From: Photobacterium sp. Ph5
GTDB lineage: Bacteria > Pseudomonadota > Gammaproteobacteria > Enterobacterales > Vibrionaceae
Direction of reading: 5' to 3'
NCBI RefSeq assembly: GCF_022129445.1
Contig: NZ_JADQAQ010000033.1
Coordinates: 1 to 52,350, forward strand
Length of the DNA stretch: 52,350 nucleotides
Shown: positions 17,143-27,332 of the stretch, in pieces
Position numbering within the stretch: the stretch's first letter is position 1
Layout: each line of letters opens with the position of its first letter
Program-made: the position numbers and the translations under genes
The notes under the pieces: model-generated
What the model was told of the DNA's origin: nothing
Seen by the model: only the letters and a program-made list of their open reading frames with translations
Database searches by the model: none

Positions 17143-20100
17143 ATGGGTATTCAAACATATTGGCCTAGTCTCGCAAACATAGACGATTGTATCCTGAGCG
17201 AAGCAGAGCGACTGAGTGATAAGTTGCTTCTTTCAGTACACCACCCAATGAAGTTGGTTGCGACAGCTTACGGTTCAAAAACGCCGGTTGTAAAAAGTCA
17301 GCAGGATTTGTTGGAACAACTTTTAGCGAATAACAGCATCATTCCTCTTGTCGGGGAGTCAGGAAGCGGCAAATCTCACTTGATACGTTGGCTGCATGCG
17401 GTTGTTAATAACCACCCTAAAGCAAAGCAAGAACAGTGGCACATCATTCGAATTCCCAAGAATGCAAGCTTGTCCCAAGTTCTGGAGATCTTACTGCGTG
17501 ATTTAGAAGGGGATATCTTTGATAGTGCGCGTGAACAAATAGGTAAAGTGGCTAATTCATTAGATTATGAAACCACTAAAAACTTGATGTTCGCGCATAT
17601 TGTCGAAGCGTTTCGAGAAGTCCCAGTTAGCTTGCAGAAGCAAAGTCAAGAACTGCAATCTGAAGGGGTGATGACGCAAGAAAAAATGAAACAGTTTATG
17701 GCAGAAATGTCTTTTGCCAATGAGCTGAAGCACTTTTTTGACGACCCCTATATTAAGGAAAGTTTCTCTGGGAATGAGTCGGCTATAAGAAGTCGTGTTT
17801 CACGTTTGATCGAAATTAAATCCTACGCAGAACTTTTAGAAGATAATTTTCACGTTGTAGAAGACGACTTTAAGTTCACTAGTGGAGAGGAAATTTCTAC
17901 TCAATTGGGAGCAAAAGCGCGAAAAGCTTATGCAAATCTTCAATTAGAGTCGGATGAATCCAAGCGTAAAATGGCGGCAGAGATGACCAATAAAGCCATT
18001 GAGCGTGCTTGTAAGCTAATGTTCAACCGTCTATTCCAGTTTAGTACTGGTAACTTCCAAGATTTGTTTAAGGAAATCCGCAGATATTTACTAGAACAAA
18101 ATAGAACTCTAGTGGTTCTAGTGGAAGATTTAGCCGCAATATCCTCTATTGATGATGTCCTTATCGAGAGTCTTTTAGAGCAAGATAAAGATAGTGGTGT
18201 TCAGGTTCTTTGTCCGATGAAGTCAGTGATTGCAACGACAGATGATCTCGAGAGTTATAAAAGTCATCGAAATACAATTTGGACTCGAGGTCGTTTTGAG
18301 TGGCGTCTTCCAACGGATTTTGATGTTGAGAACTTCCCTGAACTTAAATTTTCTACAGATGAAGTGGTAGATTTTTGTGCCCGTTATATCAATGCAGCTC
18401 GTCATGGTATGAATGCTATCAATCAATTGATTGATTTGCAGGACAGTGAAGTCCATTTGCCAGCATGGCAGACAGATCTTGATGAATCGGAAGTAGCGGT
18501 ATTAGATGATTTTGGCTTTTCTATGGCATCAACGTCTTCTAATAATGGTAAAGAGACAGGGATTTCACTGTTTCCGTATAATAAACAAGCAATTACGAAA
18601 TTAGCGCAAAAGCATGTTTTCATGGGTAATAGCCGCACTCGATTTAACCCGCGTGTCGTTATTCAGGAAGTACTACTATCAATTCTTCGTGATCATCGGG
18701 AACGCTTTGTTCAAAATGGGTATCCAAGTGCTTGGTTTGAAGAGCAGTTAAGTGAGTTCCGTAATGATCAAACCGCTCTATTAATTGATCGCAATACACA
18801 AGATAAAGAGCAAGCAAGGCGACTAATTGGTTTTATGTCCCTTTATTCTGACGCACCTACCAGTGAAGATTGTTTCAAACAAGTATCTAAGCGACAAGCT
18901 GAAGCTTTTGGTTTGGATACACCATTGCTGCCGGAAGAAATTTCCATAGCAGCGACTGGCCAATTTTTAGTTAAGAAAGTTCCTGATAAAACTAGAGGCG
19001 TAATACAGGAACTAGAGTGGGGAGAAGTTGGTGGTAAATCACAACCTGGAAATGGACCAGATGTAGACCCAGAACCACAAAGAGACGAAGTTGTTGATTT
19101 AGTAAATGATTGGTTTTCAGGCTCGTCAATACTAGAACAAGGGCCTAGTAATGATTTGAGACGAGCGCTCTTTCAAATGCTTGAACAACAAAAAGGGTTT
19201 TCAGACTATTCTCTAAACACAAATATTGTGTGGAAAGGTAAAAGTTTATTAAATGCTTTCTTCAAGAAAGGAAGCATAACATTGATTCGCCTACCTGGTT
19301 CCCGTACGAACAACGAACAGGCAAAAGTAAATGCCTTTGGGGATAAAGAGTTATCAGACACATTTGATTCTGTACCTCTAAAGATGCAAATGATCGCTGT
19401 TTTACGTCATTTCAGAATGAATGCTAAAGACCCTAAAGTTGGTTGGTCTTATGAGCAAGGTCTAGAAGATTATGCTTTATATATGCAATTCGCTCAAAAA
19501 TGGGTACCAGTAGCGATGACTAGATGTGTTGAGTTAGCAAAACAAACGGCGCACACTCCAATTAGCAATCATGTCGCGTTAGCCAATAGCATGGGATTTG
19601 ACTTATCAGGTATCGATAAGGCACTAAATCAGTTAGTAAAAACGTCGAGTCAGATTAAAAGTGAATTGCCACCGGCAATTAATCCACAACATAAAGCAGT
19701 ATTCGATAAATGGTTGGTAGAGTGGGATGAATTACGAACTCAGTGGTTAAATACCATGTTAATTGGTACAAACAACGCCGTGCATCCCGTTACTTTCGCT
19801 AATGCATTTCGTAACAGAGACAACGTAGTGAGATCTGCTAGTGAACTCAATCTGGTTATTCGCGAAGTGAAGAATACCAGTGCATCGTTAATAGAGTATC
19901 TGGAGGGGTCAGAAACGAAAGAACAACTGCGGGAATTGCTAGAGAAATTGGACATCAGTTATAAAAATATTCCAGCAGATATGATGTCGGATTATGACGT
20001 GAGTCTGAAAACAGTACGTTCGAGAGTTAAGCAACTGGGTGAAGTAGTTACCTCACTCACTCCTAAGTCGGTAATCGCATTAAATCTAACTCAGGATTAC

Positions 20101-20322
20101 CCGGTTAAATTGCTAAATAAAATCAATGGAGTAGAGCTGGATCTTTGGGTTAAAGTGCTCAGTGATTGGAAAGGAATATCACCAAAAGTAGATAGAAATA
20201 TCAGAGAATTTAACGCTAAGAATGGTGTCAACCAAATCGAAACCTACAAAAAAGTGATAAATGATCGTCTTTTGTGTGTAGAAAAATCTTTACAAAAATT
20301 GGGAGCAGCGCATGGGTCTTAA
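17143..20322 (+). CDS. dpdH: DpdH, P-loop ATPase
   Basis: The 1059-residue protein has a clear Walker A motif, GESGSGKS, at residues 71-78 and a likely Walker B, LVVLVEDLA, near 330. An apparent long helical region lies between them and another in the C-terminal third. It reads as a STAND/AAA-like ATPase that may use ATP binding to switch or assemble the restriction complex. There is no nuclease motif that I can see. The gene overlaps dpdI by 11 bp. Position between dpdG and dpdI, together with the P-loop, supports the DpdH name. In the island it probably acts with the helicases and DpdK on DNA lacking the deazaguanine mark; this role is inferred. Confidence 0.75.
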   Translation: MGIQTYWPSLANIDDCILSEAERLSDKLLLSVHHPMKLVATAYGSKTPVVKSQQDLLEQLLANNSIIPLVGESGSGKSHLIRWLHAVVNNHPKAKQEQWHIIRIPKNASLSQVLEILLRDLEGDIFDSAREQIGKVANSLDYETTKNLMFAHIVEAFREVPVSLQKQSQELQSEGVMTQEKMKQFMAEMSFANELKHFFDDPYIKESFSGNESAIRSRVSRLIEIKSYAELLEDNFHVVEDDFKFTSGEEISTQLGAKARKAYANLQLESDESKRKMAAEMTNKAIERACKLMFNRLFQFSTGNFQDLFKEIRRYLLEQNRTLVVLVEDLAAISSIDDVLIESLLEQDKDSGVQVLCPMKSVIATTDDLESYKSHRNTIWTRGRFEWRLPTDFDVENFPELKFSTDEVVDFCARYINAARHGMNAINQLIDLQDSEVHLPAWQTDLDESEVAVLDDFGFSMASTSSNNGKETGISLFPYNKQAITKLAQKHVFMGNSRTRFNPRVVIQEVLLSILRDHRERFVQNGYPSAWFEEQLSEFRNDQTALLIDRNTQDKEQARRLIGFMSLYSDAPTSEDCFKQVSKRQAEAFGLDTPLLPEEISIAATGQFLVKKVPDKTRGVIQELEWGEVGGKSQPGNGPDVDPEPQRDEVVDLVNDWFSGSSILEQGPSNDLRRALFQMLEQQKGFSDYSLNTNIVWKGKSLLNAFFKKGSITLIRLPGSRTNNEQAKVNAFGDKELSDTFDSVPLKMQMIAVLRHFRMNAKDPKVGWSYEQGLEDYALYMQFAQKWVPVAMTRCVELAKQTAHTPISNHVALANSMGFDLSGIDKALNQLVKTSSQIKSELPPAINPQHKAVFDKWLVEWDELRTQWLNTMLIGTNNAVHPVTFANAFRNRDNVVRSASELNLVIREVKNTSASLIEYLEGSETKEQLRELLEKLDISYKNIPADMMSDYDVSLKTVRSRVKQLGEVVTSLTPKSVIALNLTQDYPVKLLNKINGVELDLWVKVLSDWKGISPKVDRNIREFNAKNGVNQIETYKKVINDRLLCVEKSLQKLGAAHGS

Positions 20323-21046
20323 AAGCCAAATAGCAGAACTGAATAAGCAAATTGAGTATTACCATAACAGTGCGAACCTAGAAAACCAGATGGAGGCCCT
20401 TAAGACGATCTCTACGCGTATCGCTAATCCCTCTAATCGAATTGAAGAAGAGGCTAAGAAATTAGAGTGCCTAAAGTTGATTGATGGAATCGATCTTTAT
20501 TGTAAGGACGGAGATTTAGCACTAGAGACTGCCGGTAAGCGATATTTTGCATTCAAGACTCTTTGGGGAGAGATTGAAGACCAAAGCTTGGCTGATGAGG
20601 ACAACACTCTTTATGAAATGACTCAGGCTGTTAGTAAAACGGCTAGTTTGTTCTCTGAAAATCATCAACTGATTTGGCAAGAGTGGACGGAAGAGCAAAA
20701 AGGCTTAGCGAATGTCAATGATGTAATTTTAGAGCAGCAGAAGTCCGTGCATCGTAATGTTGATTTGTACAATAACTATACGCGTGCAAAGAGAGAATTT
20801 GATAGCCAAATGGATGGCTTCACCTTTGATCAGGGACAATTATTGCGTATTCAACATTTCGCAAAGCAGTGTGCTGAGTTCAAGTCTCAGATGAATACTG
20901 AAGCATTGCCAGAAGGTGTGAAGAAACTGTTTGATACGTTGAATACGGTAGGAAAAGTAGCATTTGTTTCTATGCTTACACCTGAAGTCATGGACTGGTT
21001 AGAAAAGAACAATAAACTCGATACATTGATGGTAAAGCAAAGATAA
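20312..21046 (+). CDS. dpdI: DpdI, coiled-coil protein
   Basis: This 244-residue protein is rich in Glu, Lys, Leu and Gln and is predicted by eye to be largely helical; the first 40 residues (MGLKSQIAELNKQIEYYHNS and on) have heptad-like spacing. No catalytic motif is visible. It begins 11 bp inside dpdH with GGGAG upstream of its ATG and ends with a stop that overlaps the dpdJ start (TAATG), so it is coupled to both neighbours. It may be a structural bridge between the DpdH ATPase and the DpdJ helicase. The name is by position in the operon. Confidence 0.7.
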   Translation: MGLKSQIAELNKQIEYYHNSANLENQMEALKTISTRIANPSNRIEEEAKKLECLKLIDGIDLYCKDGDLALETAGKRYFAFKTLWGEIEDQSLADEDNTLYEMTQAVSKTASLFSENHQLIWQEWTEEQKGLANVNDVILEQQKSVHRNVDLYNNYTRAKREFDSQMDGFTFDQGQLLRIQHFAKQCAEFKSQMNTEALPEGVKKLFDTLNTVGKVAFVSMLTPEVMDWLEKNNKLDTLMVKQR

Positions 21047-24000
21047 TGACCACGATCGATAAAGATAAGCTCATTGAAGCATTAGATAAAATTGAAGATA
21101 GAGAATCTGAACTGTTAGCTTGGGGTGACGTTGAAGTATTCTCTAGCCGCGCGGAAATTGAGTCTAGCCTTAAAAATGTTGGGATTTCTGATTATTATGT
21201 GAACGATTATTTTGACGCTCTTATAGAGCGTCGTTTTATCTTTCCGATTGATAATGATGGTTATCGAACGCGAATGGCAGAGACAGTACGCTTGCAAGTG
21301 TTGTCTCGTCAGTGGTTCTCTAAACAGGAAATTGAGGATGCTAAACCGCTAATCTCGGACTTTCGTTTTTTAAAGCGACCTCGCCAATATCCTAAGCGAG
21401 ACAATGATGCACAAGCGTTAATTACTCAATGGGAGAAAAAGGATCTATTCCAGTCATCGAATGAGAAAGCCATTCTTAGTAGTTTATTGAAAAAAGGAGA
21501 TGACTGGTTTCAGTTGTCAGGCTTTCAGGTGCGCTCGACAGAGCGTATCCTTACAAAATATGAGCAGCATAGACGTAAAAGGGCTTATCATCCTAGCGCG
21601 ACGATTGTTTGTGCCGGCACTGGTAGCGGTAAAACACTCTCTTTTTACCTACCTGCGATGACTAAACTGACATCCGATTTAATTAATGATGATGATCGGC
21701 GAGTACGCATTCTTGCGATTTATCCTCGTAAAGAACTTCTGAAAGACCAGTTTTCGGAAACCTATCGAGAAGCACGTAAGTTGGATGATTTCTTAAAATC
21801 CAAAGGTAAGAGAAAAATCACCATTGGCACGTTTTATGGTGATACGTTATCTGAGCGTTATGCAGATGATGGTGCTGTATTTGGGCCAATGGTTTGCCCA
21901 AAACACGATTGTGGTGGCGTCCTAAAGTTCAATAAGCAATCAAAGCAGGTGGTTTGCTCGAACTGTCATGCGACTCTTTCTTCCGAGGAAGTCATCACCA
22001 CACGAGAAGGAGCTCAAAAAAATCCCCCTGATATCCTTTTTACAACAACAGAAATGTTGAACCAGCGTCTTAGTGACAAGAATTTCAATCAGCTTTTTGG
22101 TGTAAACGACAGTAACATTGCTATACCTTTGGTTTTGCTTGATGAGGTGCATACTTATGAAGGTAGTAGCGGAGCGCAAACCTCATTTTTATTGAAACGC
22201 TGGATGGCATTTAGCGGTATTAAGCCCCATTTTGTTGGTTTATCTGCAACGCTTGCTGATGCAAAGAACTTCTTTGCGGATCTTACTGGCACCTTGCCCC
22301 AAAATACCGAGTTGGTTGAGTCATTTGAGCGAGAGATTGAGGAAGAAGGTGCTGAATATCTATTAGCACTTCGTGGAGATCCTGCCTCTCAAACAGGTCT
22401 TCTTTCTGCAACGATTCAGGCAACGATGCTTGGAAGTCGTATGCTGGATACCCATGTTGGTGCCCAGAGAAATATATCGCACGATATATTTGGTCAAAAG
22501 GCTTTTGTGTTTACAGATGATCTTGATGTTATTAACCGTCTTTACAACGATTATTTGGATGCAGAAGGTAAGCAAGACTTTTTTGGACAATTACGGCCGA
22601 GCTTAAGAAATGAAAAGCCGTTAGCTTATTTGCGTTCCCCTAACAATACTGATTGTTCACGAGCGCTTAAGCGTCAACTTGGACAAGACTGGTTTGCTGC
22701 TGAGAAGATTGGGCACAACCTTGAACAAGCTAACATTGTTGAGCGCACATCAAGTCAGGATAGTGGTGTTAACCAAGGTGCAAATGTGGTTGTTGCAACC
22801 GCTTCATTAGAAGTTGGCTATAACGATCCTACAGTAGGTGCTGTAATTCAACATAAAGCGCCAAGAAACGTAGCATCTTATCTACAGCGTAAGGGACGAG
22901 CTGGGCGTCGACGGGGTATGCGACCGTGGATGTATACTATTTTGTCTGATTTTGGCCGAGATAGGATTGCCTTTCAGCAGTATGAGCAACTCATTGACCC
23001 TAAAGTCAGTACCACTAAGTTGCCGACAGAAAATTCGCATATTCATAAGATGCACGCCTCTCTTGCTACCTTGGAGTGGTTTGTTAAAAATACCCCTCAG
23101 CTACAATGGTTAAATATTTGGAGCGCATTGAAAGACCCGCAGAAAAATGCAGAAAGGCTCGGAAATTTACACCGCGCAGTGAGTGAATTGTTGGGCAACC
23201 CTTCAAAGATAGTGCAATTAACCACCCACATAAAAAATACGCTGGGGCTGAACGATGAGCAAGTTAAAGTGGTTATGTGGGCTCCACCTCGTTCAATAAT
23301 GATGTCTTTTCTTCCTGAACTTGAACAAAGTCTGGCATATAGTTGGGGATCAAGAGGTCAGCATTGGCAGGGAATTGGCGATGGTAATTCAGGGCCTATG
23401 CCTAAATACATTGCATCTCAGTTGTTTTCTGGACTCAACACTCAAGGCCTATCGGTTGTACTGGATCGCTCGACTAAGAATGAGCAATGCTATAAACGAG
23501 AAAACATGGCTTTCTTTCAGACTCTTAAGGAGTTTGCTCCGGGGCGAATGTCTAAACGCTACACGGTTAAGGCGTTGAACGTACCAGACTGGTTGGTACC
23601 TGTAGATTTTGAACCCACGCCAGGTCAGAAAGACATTTTAGGGTTTGATATTGAAGATGCTTTCGGTGATGTAAGCAAACAAGTGTTGCAAGATTATGTC
23701 GAGTTTGATGGCAATCAAATAGCGGTTTATCAGCCTAGATTCGTTAAGACCACGCGAGCGATAAACAAAAAGCTTACTAATAAAAGCAGTAGTGTTCTTC
23801 AGTGGCATTTTGATATTCGCGAACCCTCGGTCAGTAATTTGACACCAGTGCCGAAAAATAGTGAATGGTTTGAAGTATTGAAGTCTATCGACTTTTTTAC
23901 ACATGACCACTCCACGTCAGTAGAATTGATTCGATTTTGTACAGGAGCAAAAGCAAGTATTCCATTTGCTCAAAAAGGTCTAGATCCAGCAAATATATTT

Positions 24001-25479
24001 TTTCAATGGCAACAGAAAAATGCGCAAGTTGCTATAGGGGCTAAATTGTGGGTCGATAGTGCGAAATTTAGTTTTGAGTTTCCTGAGGAGAAAATTCAGC
24101 AGTTGCTCTCACATAACGATAACCAAAAAGGACTTTATTATCAGTATCTACATGACACTTTTCTAAATTCAGACCATTTCGAACATGAGTACTTTTTGGC
24201 GAACTGGATATTTGAATGTGTTATGTCAGCATTGTTTGTAATTTGTCAGGAAAGAAAATTGGCACTGCATGATGCCTTTGAAGTCCTTTATTCACCTACT
24301 GGTAAACAATTGATGCTTGAGGTGGTGAATGGTATGTTCCAACGCCGTAACACAGAGGTTGGGGATGAAGAGCAAGGTTTGCATCAGCGTCTATCAGACT
24401 ATTTTGAAAATGATTCCAACATGGTCGCTGTTAGGTGTGCACTTAACCTTGATCCTTGTTACGCGCAATCGGAGCACTATTTTGAGTGGGGAAAAAAGGT
24501 TCTAGGGCAGACTTTGTGCGGCGGTATTAATGCGATGTTCTTGAAGTTGATATCTGATGTCTCGGAGCAGTCATTTAATCTCGATCATAGTTGGGATGGG
24601 GATAAATTAAACATCTGGTTGAATGAAAACGAAGTCGGTGGGATTGGTTATATCACTAAGTTCAGGGAGGCATATCGCGAAGATCCGCTTCGTACGTTAG
24701 GTTATCTAAGTCATGCTTTTGAGACTGGCGAGTATGAGCAGGTAAACTTTGATCTACAACATTTCTTGTTAGAGTTATCTCAAAATCAAGTGTTGCAGCA
24801 GGGTGTGAATAATATTCGTTCGGCGAATAGTTTAGATGGCCGTTCACAAGCGACAAAAGCGCTGAAGTTGCAGATCTCTCGATTAGGTATATTACCTTCA
24901 CATGCTTGGAATAGTGTGCTTTATTCTCGCATCCTGAAAAAAGGTGCTAATTCTTCTACGGATCAACGTCTTGTAGATTTGCTCGAGGAATGGAGTAATT
25001 ACGAAGCATGTGTAGATATCGAGATTCCATTGCATATTGTGGCTTATCTTGCAGCTCGTAACCTAGGAGGTACGCATAGCGACATTTATAGCAATAAAAA
25101 CCGTATCCAGTCTCAATTATGGCAGCGTGGTGCAATGATTCGAGAGCAAGAGTTAGGTTTTTATAACCAGTTTAGCGCAGATAAAAATAAGACCGAACGC
25201 CTTCTGTTAACTCAAATTATCACGGCAAAAGATGTTCTGGTCGATTTCGATACTATTGGAACTTGGCGTAAAAAACTATCAGCTGAGTTAAAATTATCAG
25301 GTAAGTGTATCTTGGTATTTAACGGTGGGGATAGGTCACAAGTAAAATCTGTGCTTAGTGAGTTAAATGTTAGCATGATTGAATACAATAAGATGATGTT
25401 CTATCCACGAATAACGAAAATTCAAGCTCGTTTATCAGCAATGCATATCTCGGTTGAAGTGAGGGATATCCTCCAATGA
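21046..25479 (+). CDS. dpdJ: DpdJ, large DEAD/DEAH-box helicase
   Basis: This 1477-residue protein carries an LHR/MrfA-like helicase motor: CAGTGSGKTLSF at residues ~189-200, ILAIYPRKELLKDQF, a zinc-ribbon-like insert with CPKHDCGG and CSNCHATL (about 284-310), PDILFTTTEMLNQRL, LLDEVHTYEGSSGAQ, GLSATLAD, VVVATASLEVGYNDP and SYLQRKGRAGRRRG. The helicase part ends near residue 680; the ~800-residue remainder shows no known domain. Related large helicases are found in other defence systems such as DISARM, so a comparison is natural, but the neighbours identify it as DpdJ. It overlaps dpdK by four bases (ATGA). Confidence 0.85.
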   Translation: MTTIDKDKLIEALDKIEDRESELLAWGDVEVFSSRAEIESSLKNVGISDYYVNDYFDALIERRFIFPIDNDGYRTRMAETVRLQVLSRQWFSKQEIEDAKPLISDFRFLKRPRQYPKRDNDAQALITQWEKKDLFQSSNEKAILSSLLKKGDDWFQLSGFQVRSTERILTKYEQHRRKRAYHPSATIVCAGTGSGKTLSFYLPAMTKLTSDLINDDDRRVRILAIYPRKELLKDQFSETYREARKLDDFLKSKGKRKITIGTFYGDTLSERYADDGAVFGPMVCPKHDCGGVLKFNKQSKQVVCSNCHATLSSEEVITTREGAQKNPPDILFTTTEMLNQRLSDKNFNQLFGVNDSNIAIPLVLLDEVHTYEGSSGAQTSFLLKRWMAFSGIKPHFVGLSATLADAKNFFADLTGTLPQNTELVESFEREIEEEGAEYLLALRGDPASQTGLLSATIQATMLGSRMLDTHVGAQRNISHDIFGQKAFVFTDDLDVINRLYNDYLDAEGKQDFFGQLRPSLRNEKPLAYLRSPNNTDCSRALKRQLGQDWFAAEKIGHNLEQANIVERTSSQDSGVNQGANVVVATASLEVGYNDPTVGAVIQHKAPRNVASYLQRKGRAGRRRGMRPWMYTILSDFGRDRIAFQQYEQLIDPKVSTTKLPTENSHIHKMHASLATLEWFVKNTPQLQWLNIWSALKDPQKNAERLGNLHRAVSELLGNPSKIVQLTTHIKNTLGLNDEQVKVVMWAPPRSIMMSFLPELEQSLAYSWGSRGQHWQGIGDGNSGPMPKYIASQLFSGLNTQGLSVVLDRSTKNEQCYKRENMAFFQTLKEFAPGRMSKRYTVKALNVPDWLVPVDFEPTPGQKDILGFDIEDAFGDVSKQVLQDYVEFDGNQIAVYQPRFVKTTRAINKKLTNKSSSVLQWHFDIREPSVSNLTPVPKNSEWFEVLKSIDFFTHDHSTSVELIRFCTGAKASIPFAQKGLDPANIFFQWQQKNAQVAIGAKLWVDSAKFSFEFPEEKIQQLLSHNDNQKGLYYQYLHDTFLNSDHFEHEYFLANWIFECVMSALFVICQERKLALHDAFEVLYSPTGKQLMLEVVNGMFQRRNTEVGDEEQGLHQRLSDYFENDSNMVAVRCALNLDPCYAQSEHYFEWGKKVLGQTLCGGINAMFLKLISDVSEQSFNLDHSWDGDKLNIWLNENEVGGIGYITKFREAYREDPLRTLGYLSHAFETGEYEQVNFDLQHFLLELSQNQVLQQGVNNIRSANSLDGRSQATKALKLQISRLGILPSHAWNSVLYSRILKKGANSSTDQRLVDLLEEWSNYEACVDIEIPLHIVAYLAARNLGGTHSDIYSNKNRIQSQLWQRGAMIREQELGFYNQFSADKNKTERLLLTQIITAKDVLVDFDTIGTWRKKLSAELKLSGKCILVFNGGDRSQVKSVLSELNVSMIEYNKMMFYPRITKIQARLSAMHISVEVRDILQ

Positions 25480-26039
25480 TGATTCAAACAGAGCGCTCTA
25501 TTGAGACAAAAGAAGCGATAGGTCGAGCCCATATCAAAGATCTTCTCACCTCTATATTGGTGGGTGAGGCTTTAAACCCTGGAGAGATCTATATATTAAG
25601 CCCATGGATTTCTGATTTTCCTGTTTTAGATAATACATCTGGCAATTTTGATTCGATAAACCCTGCTTGGGGGCATCGCCAAATTCATTTTTTTGAATTG
25701 TTGCAAAATTGTGTTGAAGCAGGTGCGACGCTGAAATTAGCCATTCGTGAAAACAGAGACAAAATATATTTGTTAGAGCAAGCGTTAAAGAACTATCCGA
25801 GACGATTTGTGGTTGCTGAACATAAAGACTTACACGAAAAGGGATTGCTCACGGATTCATGTTTGATACGTGGTTCGATGAACTTTACCTTTTTCGGCGC
25901 AAGTATCAATTTCGAAGGAATTACCTACACCACTAACCCGAGTGCGATTGCAGAAAAGAAAAACACGTATGAAGACTTGTACTTCTCCAACCTTGTTGTA
26001 ACGGTAGATGAGGAGGACGATGATGACTGGTTATTCTAA
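25476..26039 (+). CDS. dpdK: DpdK, phospholipase D-like protein
   Basis: This 187-residue protein has one HxK(x4)D motif, HEKGLLTD near residues 120-127, followed by RGSMNFTFFG. This is the pattern of the phospholipase D superfamily, which includes nucleases such as Nuc and BfiI that act as dimers with one motif per chain. It is the best candidate in the window for the DNA-cleaving subunit of the Dpd restriction module. The start overlaps dpdJ by ATGA. Its 3' end overlaps the next gene by 17 bp, and the acidic C-terminus (DEEDDDD) is produced by bases that also carry the ribosome binding site of that gene. Confidence 0.85.
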   Translation: MMIQTERSIETKEAIGRAHIKDLLTSILVGEALNPGEIYILSPWISDFPVLDNTSGNFDSINPAWGHRQIHFFELLQNCVEAGATLKLAIRENRDKIYLLEQALKNYPRRFVVAEHKDLHEKGLLTDSCLIRGSMNFTFFGASINFEGITYTTNPSAIAEKKNTYEDLYFSNLVVTVDEEDDDDWLF

Positions 26040-27231
26040 CCAAATATTACAAGGCTTTTTCAAGGGGGAGAATAAGATTATCCCTAACAGTCAATGGCAT
26101 GAAAAAGTGAACAATGCACAGACTCAACTGGAAAGTGGCAGTGCGATCAAATATATGGTCGGCTACCCTCAAGGTTCATCACCAAGTTTTTACATACTGT
26201 GTGATAGTGAAGAGTTAATGGAGCATACCAAAGATTGGTTAAATTGCGCTTTACCCCGCTATTACTGTCAGTTTGCACGCCCTTGTAAAACAGCAGAATA
26301 TGACTTTGAAGGTGTATTACTTCAGCATTGGCCACATGGATTTCTCAAGGTTACGGTTTGGGGACGTGAGAGTTTAGGTATCGATCAAGCCAAATACCGC
26401 ATGTTTTTGCCAGAAGCGATGAAGCAGAGTCAAGAGGCCTTGAACAGGTTGCTTATTCGCTATCTGAGTTCCCCTGTGATAAACCGCCAGACCTCAAAAC
26501 CAATTGGGATGCTGGTGAAAGGCTTCATTGATGCATACGAAAATCATGATCATGCATCGATGGTTGAGCACTATGATTCGATTGCGAGCAGTGAAGACAT
26601 TGAGCGCCGCAACAAAGATACGTTAAAGTTCATGTTGCTTGAGGCAGAAGAGAAATGGGAACAGATCATTGAGTTTGCTCGTCAAAGAAATGTATCTGCT
26701 CAGGTTATTTCGAGTGGTGTTAGTGTCGCTATCATGCACGCTGTTATTTCACTGTCTACCGTGAGTGATAAAGGGATAAATTCGTTTGAGTTGGATTGGC
26801 CGTCAATGTATGAAAGATCCATTGAGTTTTTGCCCATTTTTACCAAACCACCATTATTTGAAAGCGAGAAACAGTGGAAATTATGGGCAGTGTTGGTTCA
26901 TCTATTTAAGATAGAGCAGGGGTTTGATAAAGCAAAACCCCATCTAGATGAAGAATGGTTGAACACACTCTCAGAACAAGATACTAGTGTCAACGCGGTA
27001 CCAGTACATGTTGAGAGGAAGTTAGATTTAACCACACAAGTTCATGATAAAGTGTCAATATTATTTGTACTTAACTATGCACAAACATGTCATGAAAGCG
27101 AATTGATACAAATTTATGAATGGCTAGAGAGTGTGCCTATATCTCTAAAGATAGAACTTAAACAGGATTGCTTATATTACCGCTTGTGGTCTAAATTAGA
27201 AGAAAGTGCATTAATTCTTTATCGCTTATAG
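26023..27231 (+). CDS. dpdD: Last gene of the dpd operon, probable DpdD
   Basis: The 402-residue protein has no motif that I can assign. Its N-terminal part (FFKGENKIIPNSQWHEKVNN, then YMVGYPQGSSPSFYIL) looks like a mixed alpha/beta domain, and the C-terminal two thirds are helical. I choose the ATG at 26023, six bases after AGGAGG, over 26008. It overlaps dpdK by 17 bp and is followed by a strong terminator, so it closes the operon. Since dpdE to dpdK are otherwise accounted for, dpdD is the remaining name, and DpdD is required for restriction in Salmonella. I believe other DpdD proteins may be longer, so this could be a short version or a different accessory protein. Confidence 0.55.
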   Translation: MTGYSNQILQGFFKGENKIIPNSQWHEKVNNAQTQLESGSAIKYMVGYPQGSSPSFYILCDSEELMEHTKDWLNCALPRYYCQFARPCKTAEYDFEGVLLQHWPHGFLKVTVWGRESLGIDQAKYRMFLPEAMKQSQEALNRLLIRYLSSPVINRQTSKPIGMLVKGFIDAYENHDHASMVEHYDSIASSEDIERRNKDTLKFMLLEAEEKWEQIIEFARQRNVSAQVISSGVSVAIMHAVISLSTVSDKGINSFELDWPSMYERSIEFLPIFTKPPLFESEKQWKLWAVLVHLFKIEQGFDKAKPHLDEEWLNTLSEQDTSVNAVPVHVERKLDLTTQVHDKVSILFVLNYAQTCHESELIQIYEWLESVPISLKIELKQDCLYYRLWSKLEESALILYRL

Positions 27232-27294
27232 ATTTACATCGAACGATATGCTCCTCCTACTCCTGATTACTGCTTGTAGTTTATAAAAAGAATT

Positions 27295-27332
27295 GCCATT
27301 ACAAAGATGTGACTGTAATGGCTTTTCGTTTT
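27295..27332 (+). terminator. Terminator of the dpdE-dpdD operon
   Basis: A perfect 9-bp stem GCCATTACA / TGTAATGGC with a 10-base loop is followed by TTTTCGTTTT. It lies 64 bp after the last dpd gene and marks the natural end of the operon, which argues that the last gene is not truncated. Confidence 0.85.

Noticed and set aside
21046..25479. DrmA/DISARM-type helicase system
   Set aside because: The large helicase resembles those used there, but no DISARM methylase or other Drm genes are present, and the surrounding gene order is that of dpd.
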